A stretch of DNA of 43,219 nt from Calothrix membranacea FACHB-236 (GCF_014696315.1 NZ_JACJPX010000068.1:1-43219), one strand, 5' to 3'; positions 1-8,201 are shown, counted from the stretch's first letter. Translations and numbers: made by a program. The notes: generated by a model from the sequence alone, not told the origin.

Positions 1-229
1 ATTTTCTCCTGTCACTTGTGATTTTTTTGCCTCCATGCTCCCCTACATAACTACTCTTTTTTGTCAATCTTATTATTAAGAAAGATGTTTATAATGGATA
101 GCTTATTAAGGGGGAGACTGGAATAAATATTTCAAAGTCCCCCTTTTTAAGGGGGATTTAGGGGGATCTAAATATGTGCAACATCACATGAAATTAATAT
201 TAAAAATGCGAAAATGAGTATTATTAAAA
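1..229. other. Upstream gap with GGGGGA-type repeat
   Basis: I see no gene here. Bases about 108-168 hold an inverted, G/C-tract repeat in which runs of GGGGGA and TCCCCC alternate around an AT-rich centre. Related tracts lie inside the 5847-6103 element. The rest is AT-rich and presumably includes the promoter of the histidine kinase at 230, but I cannot pick out a convincing -10/-35. Confidence 0.5.
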
Positions 230-1657
230 GTGGAAAAAATCAGCAACATCTTGCAAAAAGTAGATCCAGGTTCATTACGGTTACGGCTAACTGCTGGGAT
301 TGCGGCATTTTCGGCTTTGGGGTTGGGTAGCCTCTCGGTTTGGACTAGCTTGAAAATGCAGGATATTTTAATTGATAATCATAAACGCCATGTTGAAAAA
401 ATTGCCGATCGCCTACCGCGAGATGTGCAACTTTATATTGAAATGATGCCACAAGCTAGTGGTTTAGATAAGTCGATAAATAATTTAATTGATAACGATA
501 CTTTTATTTGGATTAAAAACCCTGATAATAAAATTATTGCCAAATCTACTAATTGGAATCAGCTACCAAATGCAACGACATCACAGTTAATGTCTTTAAC
601 CGAGATGTCGGTGAAACCAGAAGTTACTCAAGTGCAGCAGCGCTACTATGTTTTGTGTGGTGCGGCTTTGCAAGTACAGAGTAAGCAACTGGGGAAGCTA
701 TTTGTAGTTAAGGATATTACCCGCGAACAAACAATGTTTTTGGCGCTGGTGCGTAGTTTAGGGATTGCGAGTCTGTTAATAATTATTGTAATTTCCTTGG
801 CGATCGCACTTTATATTCGCCGTTCTCTGCAACCTCTGCGTCAACTGAGTCAAATGGCGGCGGTGATTTCTGCGGCTGATTTACCAGAGGCGCAGCTATC
901 CCTTCAGCAAGCACCCAGCGAGGTGAAAGAATTAGCCCAAACCTTTAATATGCTATTATCCCGGCTGGCGGAATCTTGGGAGCAGGAACGACAGTTTGTC
1001 AGCAACGTTTCTCACGAATTACGCACACCATTAACCATTGTGCATGGTTACTTACAAAGCGTACTCCGGCGACCTAGCAATTTAACACCAACCCAAGTTG
1101 AAGCTTTAGAAACTGCGGCGTTGGAAGCCGAACATACTATCAGGCTGCTGCAAGACTTACTAGATTTAGCGAGGGCTGATAGCGGTCATTTGCATTTTCG
1201 CATGAATCCCTGCGTGCTGAATGACTTAGTTGCTGAAGTCGTCGGCATGGCGCAGAAATATAGCGATCGCACTATCCTGATAGAATCACCAAATCATCCC
1301 ATTGAGGTGAAAGCCGACTATAATCGCCTCAAACAGGTGTTATTGAACTTAATTGATAACGCTGTGAAGTATTCGGAAGCCGAGACTCCCGTGATTGTCA
1401 GGTTAAATCAGCAAGATAAAGAAGCGATAATTCAAGTTGACGATAAAGGTTATGGTATACCCTTGCAACACCAAGCCCGCATCTTCGAGCGATTTTACCG
1501 CGTAGACGAAACCCGCGCCCGTTCCACTGGCGGTTCTGGCTTAGGCTTATCGATAGTTAAAACCTTAATAGAAGGTATGGGTGGTAGCGTCACCGTGCGA
1601 TCGCGCCTAGGCGAAGGCAGTATATTTACAATTAGTTTGCCCATATCGCCGAAATAG
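230..1657 (+). CDS. Two-transmembrane sensor histidine kinase with HAMP domain
   Basis: A membrane-bound sensor kinase that would autophosphorylate and pass phosphate to an unlinked response regulator. It has a first membrane segment at about residues 20-40, an extracytoplasmic sensor region of about 130 residues, a second membrane segment at about 172-196 and a HAMP linker at about 197-250. The HisKA H-box reads SNVSHELRTPL with His262. The N-box is NLIDNAVKYS and the G-boxes are DKGYGIP and GGSGLGLSIV. The start is GTG at 230; the nearby ATGs at 205 and 214 are out of frame. Length (475 aa) is normal for the class. No response regulator lies next to it inside the window; one could sit left of base 1. 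The signal sensed is unknown, because the extracytoplasmic region has no motif I recognise. Confidence 0.9.
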   Translation: MEKISNILQKVDPGSLRLRLTAGIAAFSALGLGSLSVWTSLKMQDILIDNHKRHVEKIADRLPRDVQLYIEMMPQASGLDKSINNLIDNDTFIWIKNPDNKIIAKSTNWNQLPNATTSQLMSLTEMSVKPEVTQVQQRYYVLCGAALQVQSKQLGKLFVVKDITREQTMFLALVRSLGIASLLIIIVISLAIALYIRRSLQPLRQLSQMAAVISAADLPEAQLSLQQAPSEVKELAQTFNMLLSRLAESWEQERQFVSNVSHELRTPLTIVHGYLQSVLRRPSNLTPTQVEALETAALEAEHTIRLLQDLLDLARADSGHLHFRMNPCVLNDLVAEVVGMAQKYSDRTILIESPNHPIEVKADYNRLKQVLLNLIDNAVKYSEAETPVIVRLNQQDKEAIIQVDDKGYGIPLQHQARIFERFYRVDETRARSTGGSGLGLSIVKTLIEGMGGSVTVRSRLGEGSIFTISLPISPK

Positions 1658-2181
1658 TGGGGAGTGAGGGGAATGGGGAAGGGGGAAGGGTAAAAGGGGG
1701 AAGGGGGAAAGTTTTACTGCTATTTTGCTATTAACGTGAAACCCGCTTGGTTGCAAGGTTTCGCCCTCACCCCCAGCCCCTCTCCCACGAGGAGAGGGGA
1801 GCAAGAGATTCAATTCCCCTTCTCCTGGGGGAGAAGGGGTTAGGGGATGAGGGCGCAAGGTATTTGTACAACGCCCGCCCCATATAGCTTTTAGCTGAAG
1901 TTGACACCAATGGGCATCCACAATCTATCCTGCCTCACCGAAAATCCTTCGGTGCCGTGCCCCACCACAGCGATAATTTATATTGTGCTATCTTCTGCAA
2001 CCAAAAGCGCGATGCCTACGGCAATCCTGCGGGGAACGCATTCCCCCCATCATCAAAATCAGCAGATGCGATACCTGCGGCGATACACCACACAGCTTTG
2101 GCGATGATGAATTAAGATAAGCGATCGCACAATTCATCACATTCTGCAAATTCACAAGCTTTGGTCATTCAAATCACGACG
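1658..2181. repeat. Repeat-rich gap: G/A-tract repeats and a ~95-bp imperfect inverted repeat
   Basis: There is no supported gene here. Bases 1660-1710 are GGGGAAGG-type low-complexity sequence. Bases about 1763-1856 form a dispersed cyanobacterial-type repeat. Its left arm (CCCTCACCCCCAGCCCC) is an imperfect inverse of its right arm (GGGGTTAGGGGATGAGGG), so the RNA could fold into a long hairpin. HIP1 occurs near 2121. Short open frames across the repeat are low-complexity (PSPP/GEGE) and look like translated repeat. Confidence 0.7.
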
Positions 2182-2391
2182 TTCATAACCAACGAGATCT
2201 CATTCATAACCAATGGGATCTCCTTCACAACCAACGGGATCTCCTTCACAACCAACGGGATCTCCTTCACAACCAACGGGATCTCATTCATAACCAACGA
2301 GATCTCCTTCACAACCAACGGGATCTCCTTCACAACCAACGTGATCTCATTCATAACCAACGAGATCTCCTTCGTAACGAACAGCAAAATT
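2182..2391. repeat. 21-bp minisatellite, nine good units plus one degenerate
   Basis: Head-to-tail units of exactly 21 bp with consensus ttcacaaccaacgggatctc plus c or a. Units begin at 2182, 2203, 2224, 2245, 2266, 2287, 2308, 2329 and 2350, and a decayed tenth begins at 2371. Units differ at a few positions (cataacc/cacaacc, cgag/cggg/cgtg). Because 21 is a multiple of three, both strands stay open: plus strand 2161-2436 reads heptads like SFTTNGI, and minus strand 2169-2399 reads heptads like VVKEIPL. There is no convincing RBS or family, so I treat it as a tandem repeat rather than a gene. Confidence 0.9.
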
Positions 2392-2479
2392 TTTGTCACT
2401 CACCAAGTAGGCGGCTCATATTACACTGATGTTTGAGATGCGCTCACCCCTTTCCCCTTCCCCTTTCCCCCTTCCCCCT

Positions 2480-5400
2480 TCACCTCACACACACCCCCCT
2501 CTCCCCCTTCCCATTCGGGTTATTCTGCAAATAATCCCGCACCCAAGCGCAACCCTTCACCATTAAGTCATCCAAATCCAGACTCCACAACTTCACCGTG
2601 TTGTCAACACTGGCAGAGGCAATGGTTTTGCCGTCGGGGCTGGATGCCACGCCCAAGACATAAATGCTATGACCTTTAAGGGTTTGCAACTCCTGTCCCT
2701 GGAGATTCCACAACTTCACCGTGTTATCATAACTTGCTGTGGCGATGGTTTTGCCATCGGGGCTGAATGACACGCTATAGACCGAACCGCTATGACCTTT
2801 AAGGGTTTGCAACACCTGCCCCTGGAGATTCCACAACTTCACCGTTTTGTCATCACTGGCAGAGGCAATGGTTTTGCCGTCGGGGCTGAATGCCACGCTA
2901 TAGACCAAACTACTATGACCTTTAAGGGTTTGCAACACCTGTCCCTGAAGATTCCACAACTTCACTGTGTTGTCAACACTTGCAGAGGCAATGGTTTTGC
3001 CGTCGGGGCTGAATGCCACGCTATAGACCAAACTACTATGACCTTTAAAGGTTTGTAACACCTGCCCCTGGAGATTCCACAACTTCACCGTCTTGTCATC
3101 ACTGGCAGAGGCAATGGTTTTGCCGTCGGGGCTGAATGCCACTTCCAAGACCAAACTGGTATGACCTTTAAAGGTTTGTAACACCTGCCCCTGGAGATTC
3201 CACAGCCTCACCGTTTTGTCATCACTGGCAGAGGCAATGGTTTTGCCGTCGGGGCTGAATGCCACGCTATTGACCCTATCGCTATGACCTCGAAGGATTT
3301 GCAACACCTGCCCCTGGAGATTCCACAGCCTCACCGTTTTGTCATGACTTGCAGAGGCAATAGTTTTGCCGTCGGGGCTGAATGCCACACTATTAACCCA
3401 ACTGCTATGACCTTGAAGGGTTTGCAACTCCTGCCCCTGGAGATTCCACAACTTCACCGTTTTGTCATAACTTGCAGAGGCAATAGTTTTGCCGTCGGGG
3501 CTGAATGCCACTCCCAAGACTGAATTGCTATGACCTTGAAGGGTTTGCAACTCCTGCCCCTGGAGATTCCACAACTTCACCGTGTTGTCATAACTTGCAG
3601 AGGCAATGGTTTTGCCGTCGGGGCTGAATGCCACGCTATTGACCCTATCGCTATGACCTTGAAGGGTTTGCAACTCCTGCCCTTGGAGATTCCACAACTT
3701 CACCGTGTTGTCATAACTTGCAGAGCCAATGGTTTTGCCGTCGGGGCTGAATGCCACTCCCAAGACCCAACTGCTATGACCTTGAAGAGTTTGCAACTCT
3801 TGCCCCTGGAGATTCCACAACTTCACCGTGTTGTCAACACTTGCAGAGGCAATGGTTTTGCCGTCGGGGCTGAATGCCACGCTATTGACCCAATTGCTAT
3901 GACCTTCTAGTCGGTTTTGTTCCCTAACACCATAAACTACCTGTTGGAGAGTAGCTACCGCCAAAACGCGGGTATCTGCTTCGACATTTTTATCTGGTTT
4001 TTGCAGTCGCTTACCTAACTTCAAGCCTGCTATTAAAGCCTCAAGCTCTAAACTAGATGCCAGCAGGTTTTGTGATTTAAGACTCTGGGCAATAATTTCG
4101 GCATTAACACGCCGTTTATCTGCATCTGCTTTGGCAGCGTTTGCTTGCTGTGTTTGCTTTTGGGCAATGTTTCGTTGCTTGTTAGCTTCTCCCAAATTCT
4201 TCTCTGCTTGTCTTTTACGCTCATCAGCTAGCTGACGCTGTTCAGCTTCGGCATTTTTAGCCGCGTTGGCATTGTCAAGAGTAACTTTTAAGTCTGCTCC
4301 CCGTTGTTCAGCTAACAGTTTTGCAGCCTTTGCTTCCGCCTCTCCTTTTTCCGCCCTTTCCCGTTGGTCTTGAGCAAGTTTTTTTTGCCTGTCCGCCTCC
4401 CGGCGTTGCTTCTCTGCCATTTGCTGCTGTTGTCTAGCCTTATCAGCTTGCAACTTCGCTTCATTACGTTGAATTTCAGCTTCTTGCCGCTGTTTTTCTG
4501 CTTCTTTCTGGGCATCTTGAGCAATTAACCGCTGCTCATTCACATACACAGCCACTCCCGTCATTAAACCCGAAAATATCAGCAATCCCACCACATAAGG
4601 CAGCGCAGGTTTTAGCTGCTCCCACCTATCCCGCAAGTTAAACGGCAAATGTTGATTCAACCACTTGCGGTCAAATACTTGCCGATAAATTTGATTTCTC
4701 ACCTGCAAAACATTCTGTTCTCGCCGCACCACCCCCGACAACTTCAGGTGAGACTTAACTATTGACTGTTCCTCATCCACAACCGGACGCTTACCTAACC
4801 GAATCTCCCGGTATGTAGTCAAAACCTCTGGGTCAGGCGAGCGTTTAGTCAGCATATCCCGCACAAACTGCAAGTTATTATCTTGCTCACTCATCGCACC
4901 CAAGAAAGTATTACTCACCACACGGTTAACAAAGGCTGCGCCAGGGGAAAGGCTTCGCCAGGGGGAAAGGGTAAAAGGTAAAAGGGTAAAAGGGAAAGAA
5001 GAAACCCCTTCCCCATTAACCCTTCCCCCTTCCCCATTCCCCATTCCCCCTTCCCCCTTCCCCTCCCTCACCAAAGCCGCACACAAGCGCTGCGTTAAAT
5101 ACGGATGTCCCCCTGTCCAATTCAGCACCCATCGCAGTAATTGTTGTGCGTCATCTGTGACCTGTTTCAATCCCTCAGCCAGGGGTAAAGCTTCCTCAAA
5201 GGTAAAATCAGTCAAATCCACACGCTGACCAATATTAAACGGCGTGCGCTTGGCATCGCGGATTAAATCACCCGGAGTTGCTACCCCCATCAACACCAAA
5301 GAAAGACGCACAAACTCAGGATTAGTCGCACGGGCAACATAGAGATAACGAATCGCCGTATAAAAATCATCAGTAAAATCTAAGCTAAGGGTAGAATCAA

Positions 5401-5821
5401 TTTCATCCACAAAAATCACCACCCGTTCTTCTACCTCAGCCAGTAACACCTGCTGAAAAAACAGCGTCAGCCGTTGCGAAACTCCCAAATATTCATGTTC
5501 TCGCCACCAACTCACCACATCAGCCTCAAACATGAGTTGGTCATCCAGCTTCACCAAAAAGCCAAAATACCATTGTTCCGCTGTCACCTGCGCCCCCAAT
5601 TCCTGAAGGTCAACAATAACAGCCCGTATCCCTTCCTCTGCCAACGTTTGCGCCGTGCGTACCATCAAACTCGACTTCCCCATCTGGCGCGGCGTAAGCA
5701 CATAAGCAAAAGTCCCATCCCGGCACAAATTCAACAATTCCTCATCAGCCTGGCGGGGAATATAAATCCCACCACTAGCCTGCACCGTCCCGCCGACTGT
5801 GTAAATGGTTGGGTTAGACAT
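2480..5821 (-). CDS. STAND-type AAA_35 ATPase with coiled coil, TM helix and 11 WD40 repeats
   Basis: A 1113-residue signalling ATPase of the cyanobacterial AAA-like (AAA_35) class. The P-loop is TPRQMGKSS (43-51) and Walker B is VIFVDEID (135-142). A single membrane helix lies at about 408-428, followed by a Gln/Glu/Lys/Arg-rich coiled coil at about 430-580. Then come eleven 41-residue WD40 repeats at about 638-1088, each near GHSxxVxSVAFSPDGKTIAS and ending in VKLWNLQGQ. Inferred role: WD40 units sense a ligand or partner and the ATPase oligomerises. Residues 254-297 are Gly/Glu- then Phe/Pro/Leu-rich and correspond to intergenic-type repeat DNA at 4931-5062, an in-frame insertion. The gene lies downstream of the TIR-AAA and CHAT genes on the same strand. 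Confidence 0.92.
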   Translation of the reverse strand: MSNPTIYTVGGTVQASGGIYIPRQADEELLNLCRDGTFAYVLTPRQMGKSSLMVRTAQTLAEEGIRAVIVDLQELGAQVTAEQWYFGFLVKLDDQLMFEADVVSWWREHEYLGVSQRLTLFFQQVLLAEVEERVVIFVDEIDSTLSLDFTDDFYTAIRYLYVARATNPEFVRLSLVLMGVATPGDLIRDAKRTPFNIGQRVDLTDFTFEEALPLAEGLKQVTDDAQQLLRWVLNWTGGHPYLTQRLCAALVREGKGEGGMGNGEGGRVNGEGVSSFPFTLLPFTLSPWRSLSPGAAFVNRVVSNTFLGAMSEQDNNLQFVRDMLTKRSPDPEVLTTYREIRLGKRPVVDEEQSIVKSHLKLSGVVRREQNVLQVRNQIYRQVFDRKWLNQHLPFNLRDRWEQLKPALPYVVGLLIFSGLMTGVAVYVNEQRLIAQDAQKEAEKQRQEAEIQRNEAKLQADKARQQQQMAEKQRREADRQKKLAQDQRERAEKGEAEAKAAKLLAEQRGADLKVTLDNANAAKNAEAEQRQLADERKRQAEKNLGEANKQRNIAQKQTQQANAAKADADKRRVNAEIIAQSLKSQNLLASSLELEALIAGLKLGKRLQKPDKNVEADTRVLAVATLQQVVYGVREQNRLEGHSNWVNSVAFSPDGKTIASASVDNTVKLWNLQGQELQTLQGHSSWVLGVAFSPDGKTIGSASYDNTVKLWNLQGQELQTLQGHSDRVNSVAFSPDGKTIASASYDNTVKLWNLQGQELQTLQGHSNSVLGVAFSPDGKTIASASYDKTVKLWNLQGQELQTLQGHSSWVNSVAFSPDGKTIASASHDKTVRLWNLQGQVLQILRGHSDRVNSVAFSPDGKTIASASDDKTVRLWNLQGQVLQTFKGHTSLVLEVAFSPDGKTIASASDDKTVKLWNLQGQVLQTFKGHSSLVYSVAFSPDGKTIASASVDNTVKLWNLQGQVLQTLKGHSSLVYSVAFSPDGKTIASASDDKTVKLWNLQGQVLQTLKGHSGSVYSVSFSPDGKTIATASYDNTVKLWNLQGQELQTLKGHSIYVLGVASSPDGKTIASASVDNTVKLWSLDLDDLMVKGCAWVRDYLQNNPNGKGERGVCVR
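2558..3910 (-). repeat. 123-bp tandem repeats encoding 11 WD40 units
   Basis: The WD40 part of the preceding gene is a tandem array of 123-bp DNA units, nearly identical over most of their length. Variation is concentrated in the positions after GHS (NWV, SWV, DRV, NSV, SLV, GSV, IYV) and in the SxDN/SxDK turn. This pattern suggests recent duplication or gene conversion with changes kept at the propeller surface. The plus-strand open frames in this interval (for example 2792-3058 and 3530-3910) are shadows of the repeats. Confidence 0.9.
4931..5062 (-). repeat. Low-complexity repeat inserted in frame in the AAA_35 gene
   Basis: A purine/pyrimidine-skewed stretch of ccccttcccc/ccattcccc and gggtaaaagg words, the same kind of sequence found between genes at 1660-1710 and 17475-17540. 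It sits between the ATPase core (ending near TQRLCAALVRE) and the continuation FVNRVVSNTFLG, adding about 44 residues without breaking the frame. Confidence 0.8.
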
Positions 5822-5846
5822 GATTATTCCCCCCTCCCCAAAGCAT

Positions 5847-6103
5847 GGCTAAGGTGTACACACAAATCGGAGTTACTTTGAGATCCGGGTTTTACCCCCC
5901 TTAATCCCCCCTTATAAAGGGGGGAAACTGGAAAATCTAGTTCCCGGCCTTTTGCAAGGGGAGAAACTGGAAAATCTAGTTCCCGGCCTTTTGCAAAGGG
6001 AGAAACTGGAAAATCTAGTTCCCTCCCCTTTATAAGGGGAGGGTTAGGGTGGGGTAATTCCAGGACTGGTAGTGATGCGATAACTTGTGTGTACACCTTA
6101 GCC
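5847..6103. mobile_element. 257-bp MITE-like element with perfect 19-bp terminal inverted repeats
   Basis: The left end is ggctaaggtgtacacacaa at 5847-5865. The right end at 6085-6103 is its exact reverse complement. Inside are G- and C-tracts and two and a half direct 39-bp units (5925-5963, 5964-6002, partial from 6003) around aaactggaaaatctagttcc. There is no transposase, so this would be a non-autonomous element. The right end touches the stop codon (6104-6106) of the TIR-AAA gene, and the left end lies 25 bp from the start of the WD40 STAND gene. No clear target-site duplication flanks it. The open frame 5824-6138 across it is translated repeat. Confidence 0.75.
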
Positions 6104-7675
6104 TTATCCACGCAAGTTCTCCCGGAAATAATCAGCATAAAGTTGACAACGCGGGATCACCGTTCTCCCCTCCCTTCGCACCAACCCCGCACCCCGCAAC
6201 CTGAAAAATACGCGCTCATCATCGCAGGTGCTATGGCGAATTACCTGCAGCATACTTGACACTAACTCCGCCTTACTATGCAGCCGAAACAAATGGTTCC
6301 GCAGATGATTACCAAAGGGGCCATTATCCGCCGTAGCTTTGGCAAATAATTCCGCAGTAGTGAAGCGCTGACTGGCGATTAAATACAGCGCCACCCTGAC
6401 TAAATAAGGATGTCCATTCAGCAACGCCATTAGCTGCTGTTCTGCACTAGCATTCAGCGGTGAACCATGACGGTAATTCAGGTCAGCAACTTGTGCGGCG
6501 GTAAAATCTTCTAAGTCAATCACCTCGCCCACATTAAACGGGGATTGGTTGAGATTATCAATTAATTGGTAGGGTTCGGTAGAAGTCACCAGGGCTAAAT
6601 CGAGTTGCTTCCAAATCGGTGTAGTGGCGCGGTTATTGTGCCAACTGCGAAGCATTCCAAAGAAATCGGAACGGAATTCGGTATCAAAAGCCCTCTCAAC
6701 TTCATCCATTGCTAACACTAAAGGCTGACCAAATTCTTTCAACAAATAGCGCCCAATATAACGGGTGCAACGCTGACTATTACCCAAGGGCAAATTCCAA
6801 TATTCAGCAACTTTATCTGCCATTTCTATTTCATCAGTTAGCCAAGAGCAGAATTGCCGAAAGAATAAGTCAGCATTGGTTAAGGCTGCTTGATCAAATA
6901 ATTGAAAATCCAAGAAAGCTACCCGCTTACCTGCATTCACCGCTGCGCTACAGGTGCGAATTAACAAGGAACTCTTGCCCATTTGTCGGGGGCCTTTAAT
7001 GGTGATTGTCACACCTTGACGCTGAATGGCATTTAAAGCCAGAACATCACAAGCGCGTTCCACATAAAACCGAGACTCGCCATCCATTGTCCCTTCTGGC
7101 ATTTCCAGCGCTATCGGCTGTGCGGAAGGAAAAGGCTGAGGTATAGCTGAGGCTTCCCGTGGCTGCAACAAACTGGCTTGATTCGCTTCCCCAATTGTTA
7201 ATTCACCCCCAGAAATCGCCTGCATTAATTCTGCAATTAAGCGCGGTGTATCTTCCCCATCTCGCCAAACAGCCCAGTTAATGCCATTCAGGTAAACACT
7301 CAAAGGATACTGAAACGGCTCTCGATATGCCAAGCGCACCGGGAGAATCATCGGCTTTCCGCCTTGTTCCTTAGCTAGGCGACTAGCTGTAGCAATTTCC
7401 GCTTCCACCATCTCACTGTGGACAGAATGCTCAGAAAGGAAAACAATCAAAAAATCTGCTTGGCGAAGTTCCGCCTCAATGCGTTCCGCCCAGCGTGTGC
7501 CTACGGTGATAATTTGGTCAATGAAAACTGTGTGATGTTGAGCCAGCGCCTGCTGGACTTGCAATGCAATCGGCTCATCGGGGGTGACATGGCGTTTGTA
7601 GCTGATGAAGATGCGTTGGGGATTGGGGATTGGGGACTGGGGATTGGTTTCGGCTTTTGAGGACTGGGGTGGCAT
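6104..7675 (-). CDS. TIR domain-AAA_35 ATPase fusion
   Basis: An N-terminal TIR domain is joined to an AAA-like ATPase of the class also found in the 2480-5821 protein. TIR signatures are RIFISYKR (about 21-28), the RQADFLIVFLSEHSVHSEMVEAEI segment split by the predicted active-site helix, and Glu91/Glu93 where TIR NADases carry their catalytic Glu. The ATPase has P-loop GPRQMGKSS (228-236) and Walker B LVLAMDEVE (319-327). Known family roles: TIR domains cleave NAD+ or act as scaffolds, and AAA/STAND modules trigger them. Inference: an effector or sensor in an immunity or death module with the CHAT gene upstream. The start ATG at 7675 lies 101 bp inside the end of the CHAT gene. Residues 10-20 (NPQSPIPNPQ) come from short tandem repeat DNA. 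I see no better start. Confidence 0.88.
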   Translation of the reverse strand: MPPQSSKAETNPQSPIPNPQRIFISYKRHVTPDEPIALQVQQALAQHHTVFIDQIITVGTRWAERIEAELRQADFLIVFLSEHSVHSEMVEAEIATASRLAKEQGGKPMILPVRLAYREPFQYPLSVYLNGINWAVWRDGEDTPRLIAELMQAISGGELTIGEANQASLLQPREASAIPQPFPSAQPIALEMPEGTMDGESRFYVERACDVLALNAIQRQGVTITIKGPRQMGKSSLLIRTCSAAVNAGKRVAFLDFQLFDQAALTNADLFFRQFCSWLTDEIEMADKVAEYWNLPLGNSQRCTRYIGRYLLKEFGQPLVLAMDEVERAFDTEFRSDFFGMLRSWHNNRATTPIWKQLDLALVTSTEPYQLIDNLNQSPFNVGEVIDLEDFTAAQVADLNYRHGSPLNASAEQQLMALLNGHPYLVRVALYLIASQRFTTAELFAKATADNGPFGNHLRNHLFRLHSKAELVSSMLQVIRHSTCDDERVFFRLRGAGLVRREGRTVIPRCQLYADYFRENLRG

Positions 7676-8201
7676 ATTCGGGGATATTTTCTAAATCAAT
7701 GGCGATGCGCCCAAATTCGTAAGCATCTTCGTAGGTTCTACCTGCCCCTAGGGCATCATAAAACCCGACTGCAAATTTAATTGCGGCGCGATCGCCAACT
7801 TTTTGATTCATTCCTACTACATAATTAATATGTTGGAATATCGCCTCAGCTTGCGCTTCACTATAACAGGCGTTTAACAGCACGCACTCTATCTTGTCTT
7901 GAAATAACCTAAACAGTCTGCCCAGTGATTCTGTACTTACCAGTTGCAACTGTCCGTGATCATCTTCCAAAACTAAACCTTGCTCACCTTCCCCATGTCC
8001 AGAGAAATGCACAATCTCCGGTTGATGATCCAAAAGCGCACGTCGCAAATCTTCCGGACGCACAGCCCATTTAGTAATCATCTCAAACTGTTCACGAATC
8101 TTCGCACGTTCCAACCCCGCCTGAATTTCCCGTACTTCCTCATCCAAGCGTAGCTTCACCGTATTCTTGGGATTTGCCGATAAAACCAGGATTTTTTTCA
8201 C
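7575..8201 (-). CDS. CHAT/caspase-like protease domain protein
   Basis: A 208-residue stand-alone CHAT (caspase HetF-associated with TPRs) type domain. It opens MKKILVLSANP, followed by RLDEEVREI, the catalytic-His motif HFSGHGEG (His69) and the catalytic-Cys motif LLNACYSE (Cys112). The family comprises caspase-clan cysteine peptidases used as effectors in bacterial conflict and development. The 3' end overlaps the TIR gene by 101 bp in another frame, implying translational coupling. The last ~25 residues (from KSRNQSPVPNPQSP) are read from ccccaatcc-type repeat DNA, so the ancestral C-terminus was probably near EYATPVLK. It may be a protease whose activity depends on the two STAND partners downstream. 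Confidence 0.87.
   Translation of the reverse strand: MKKILVLSANPKNTVKLRLDEEVREIQAGLERAKIREQFEMITKWAVRPEDLRRALLDHQPEIVHFSGHGEGEQGLVLEDDHGQLQLVSTESLGRLFRLFQDKIECVLLNACYSEAQAEAIFQHINYVVGMNQKVGDRAAIKFAVGFYDALGAGRTYEDAYEFGRIAIDLENIPEYATPVLKSRNQSPVPNPQSPTHLHQLQTPCHPR

Noticed and set aside
1607-1921. 104-aa minus-strand frame overlapping the 3' end of the histidine kinase
   Set aside because: It is translated dispersed repeat (SPPGEGE/SPRGRGAGGEGE), a common false ORF in cyanobacteria.
2161-2436. Possible CRISPR-like array or repeat-containing gene
   Set aside because: Repeat units abut with no spacers, so it is not CRISPR. Both strands are open only because the 21-bp unit is a multiple of three.
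2792-3910. Plus-strand open frames (2792-3058, 3284-3523, 3530-3910) with regular repeats
   Set aside because: They are the reverse-strand reading of the 123-bp WD40 units. Periodicity comes from the real minus-strand gene, and no RBS or family is seen.
5824-6138. 104-aa minus-strand frame between the STAND genes
   Set aside because: It lies across the MITE-like element and overlaps the TIR-AAA 3' end. It consists of translated 39-bp repeats (LDFPVSP).
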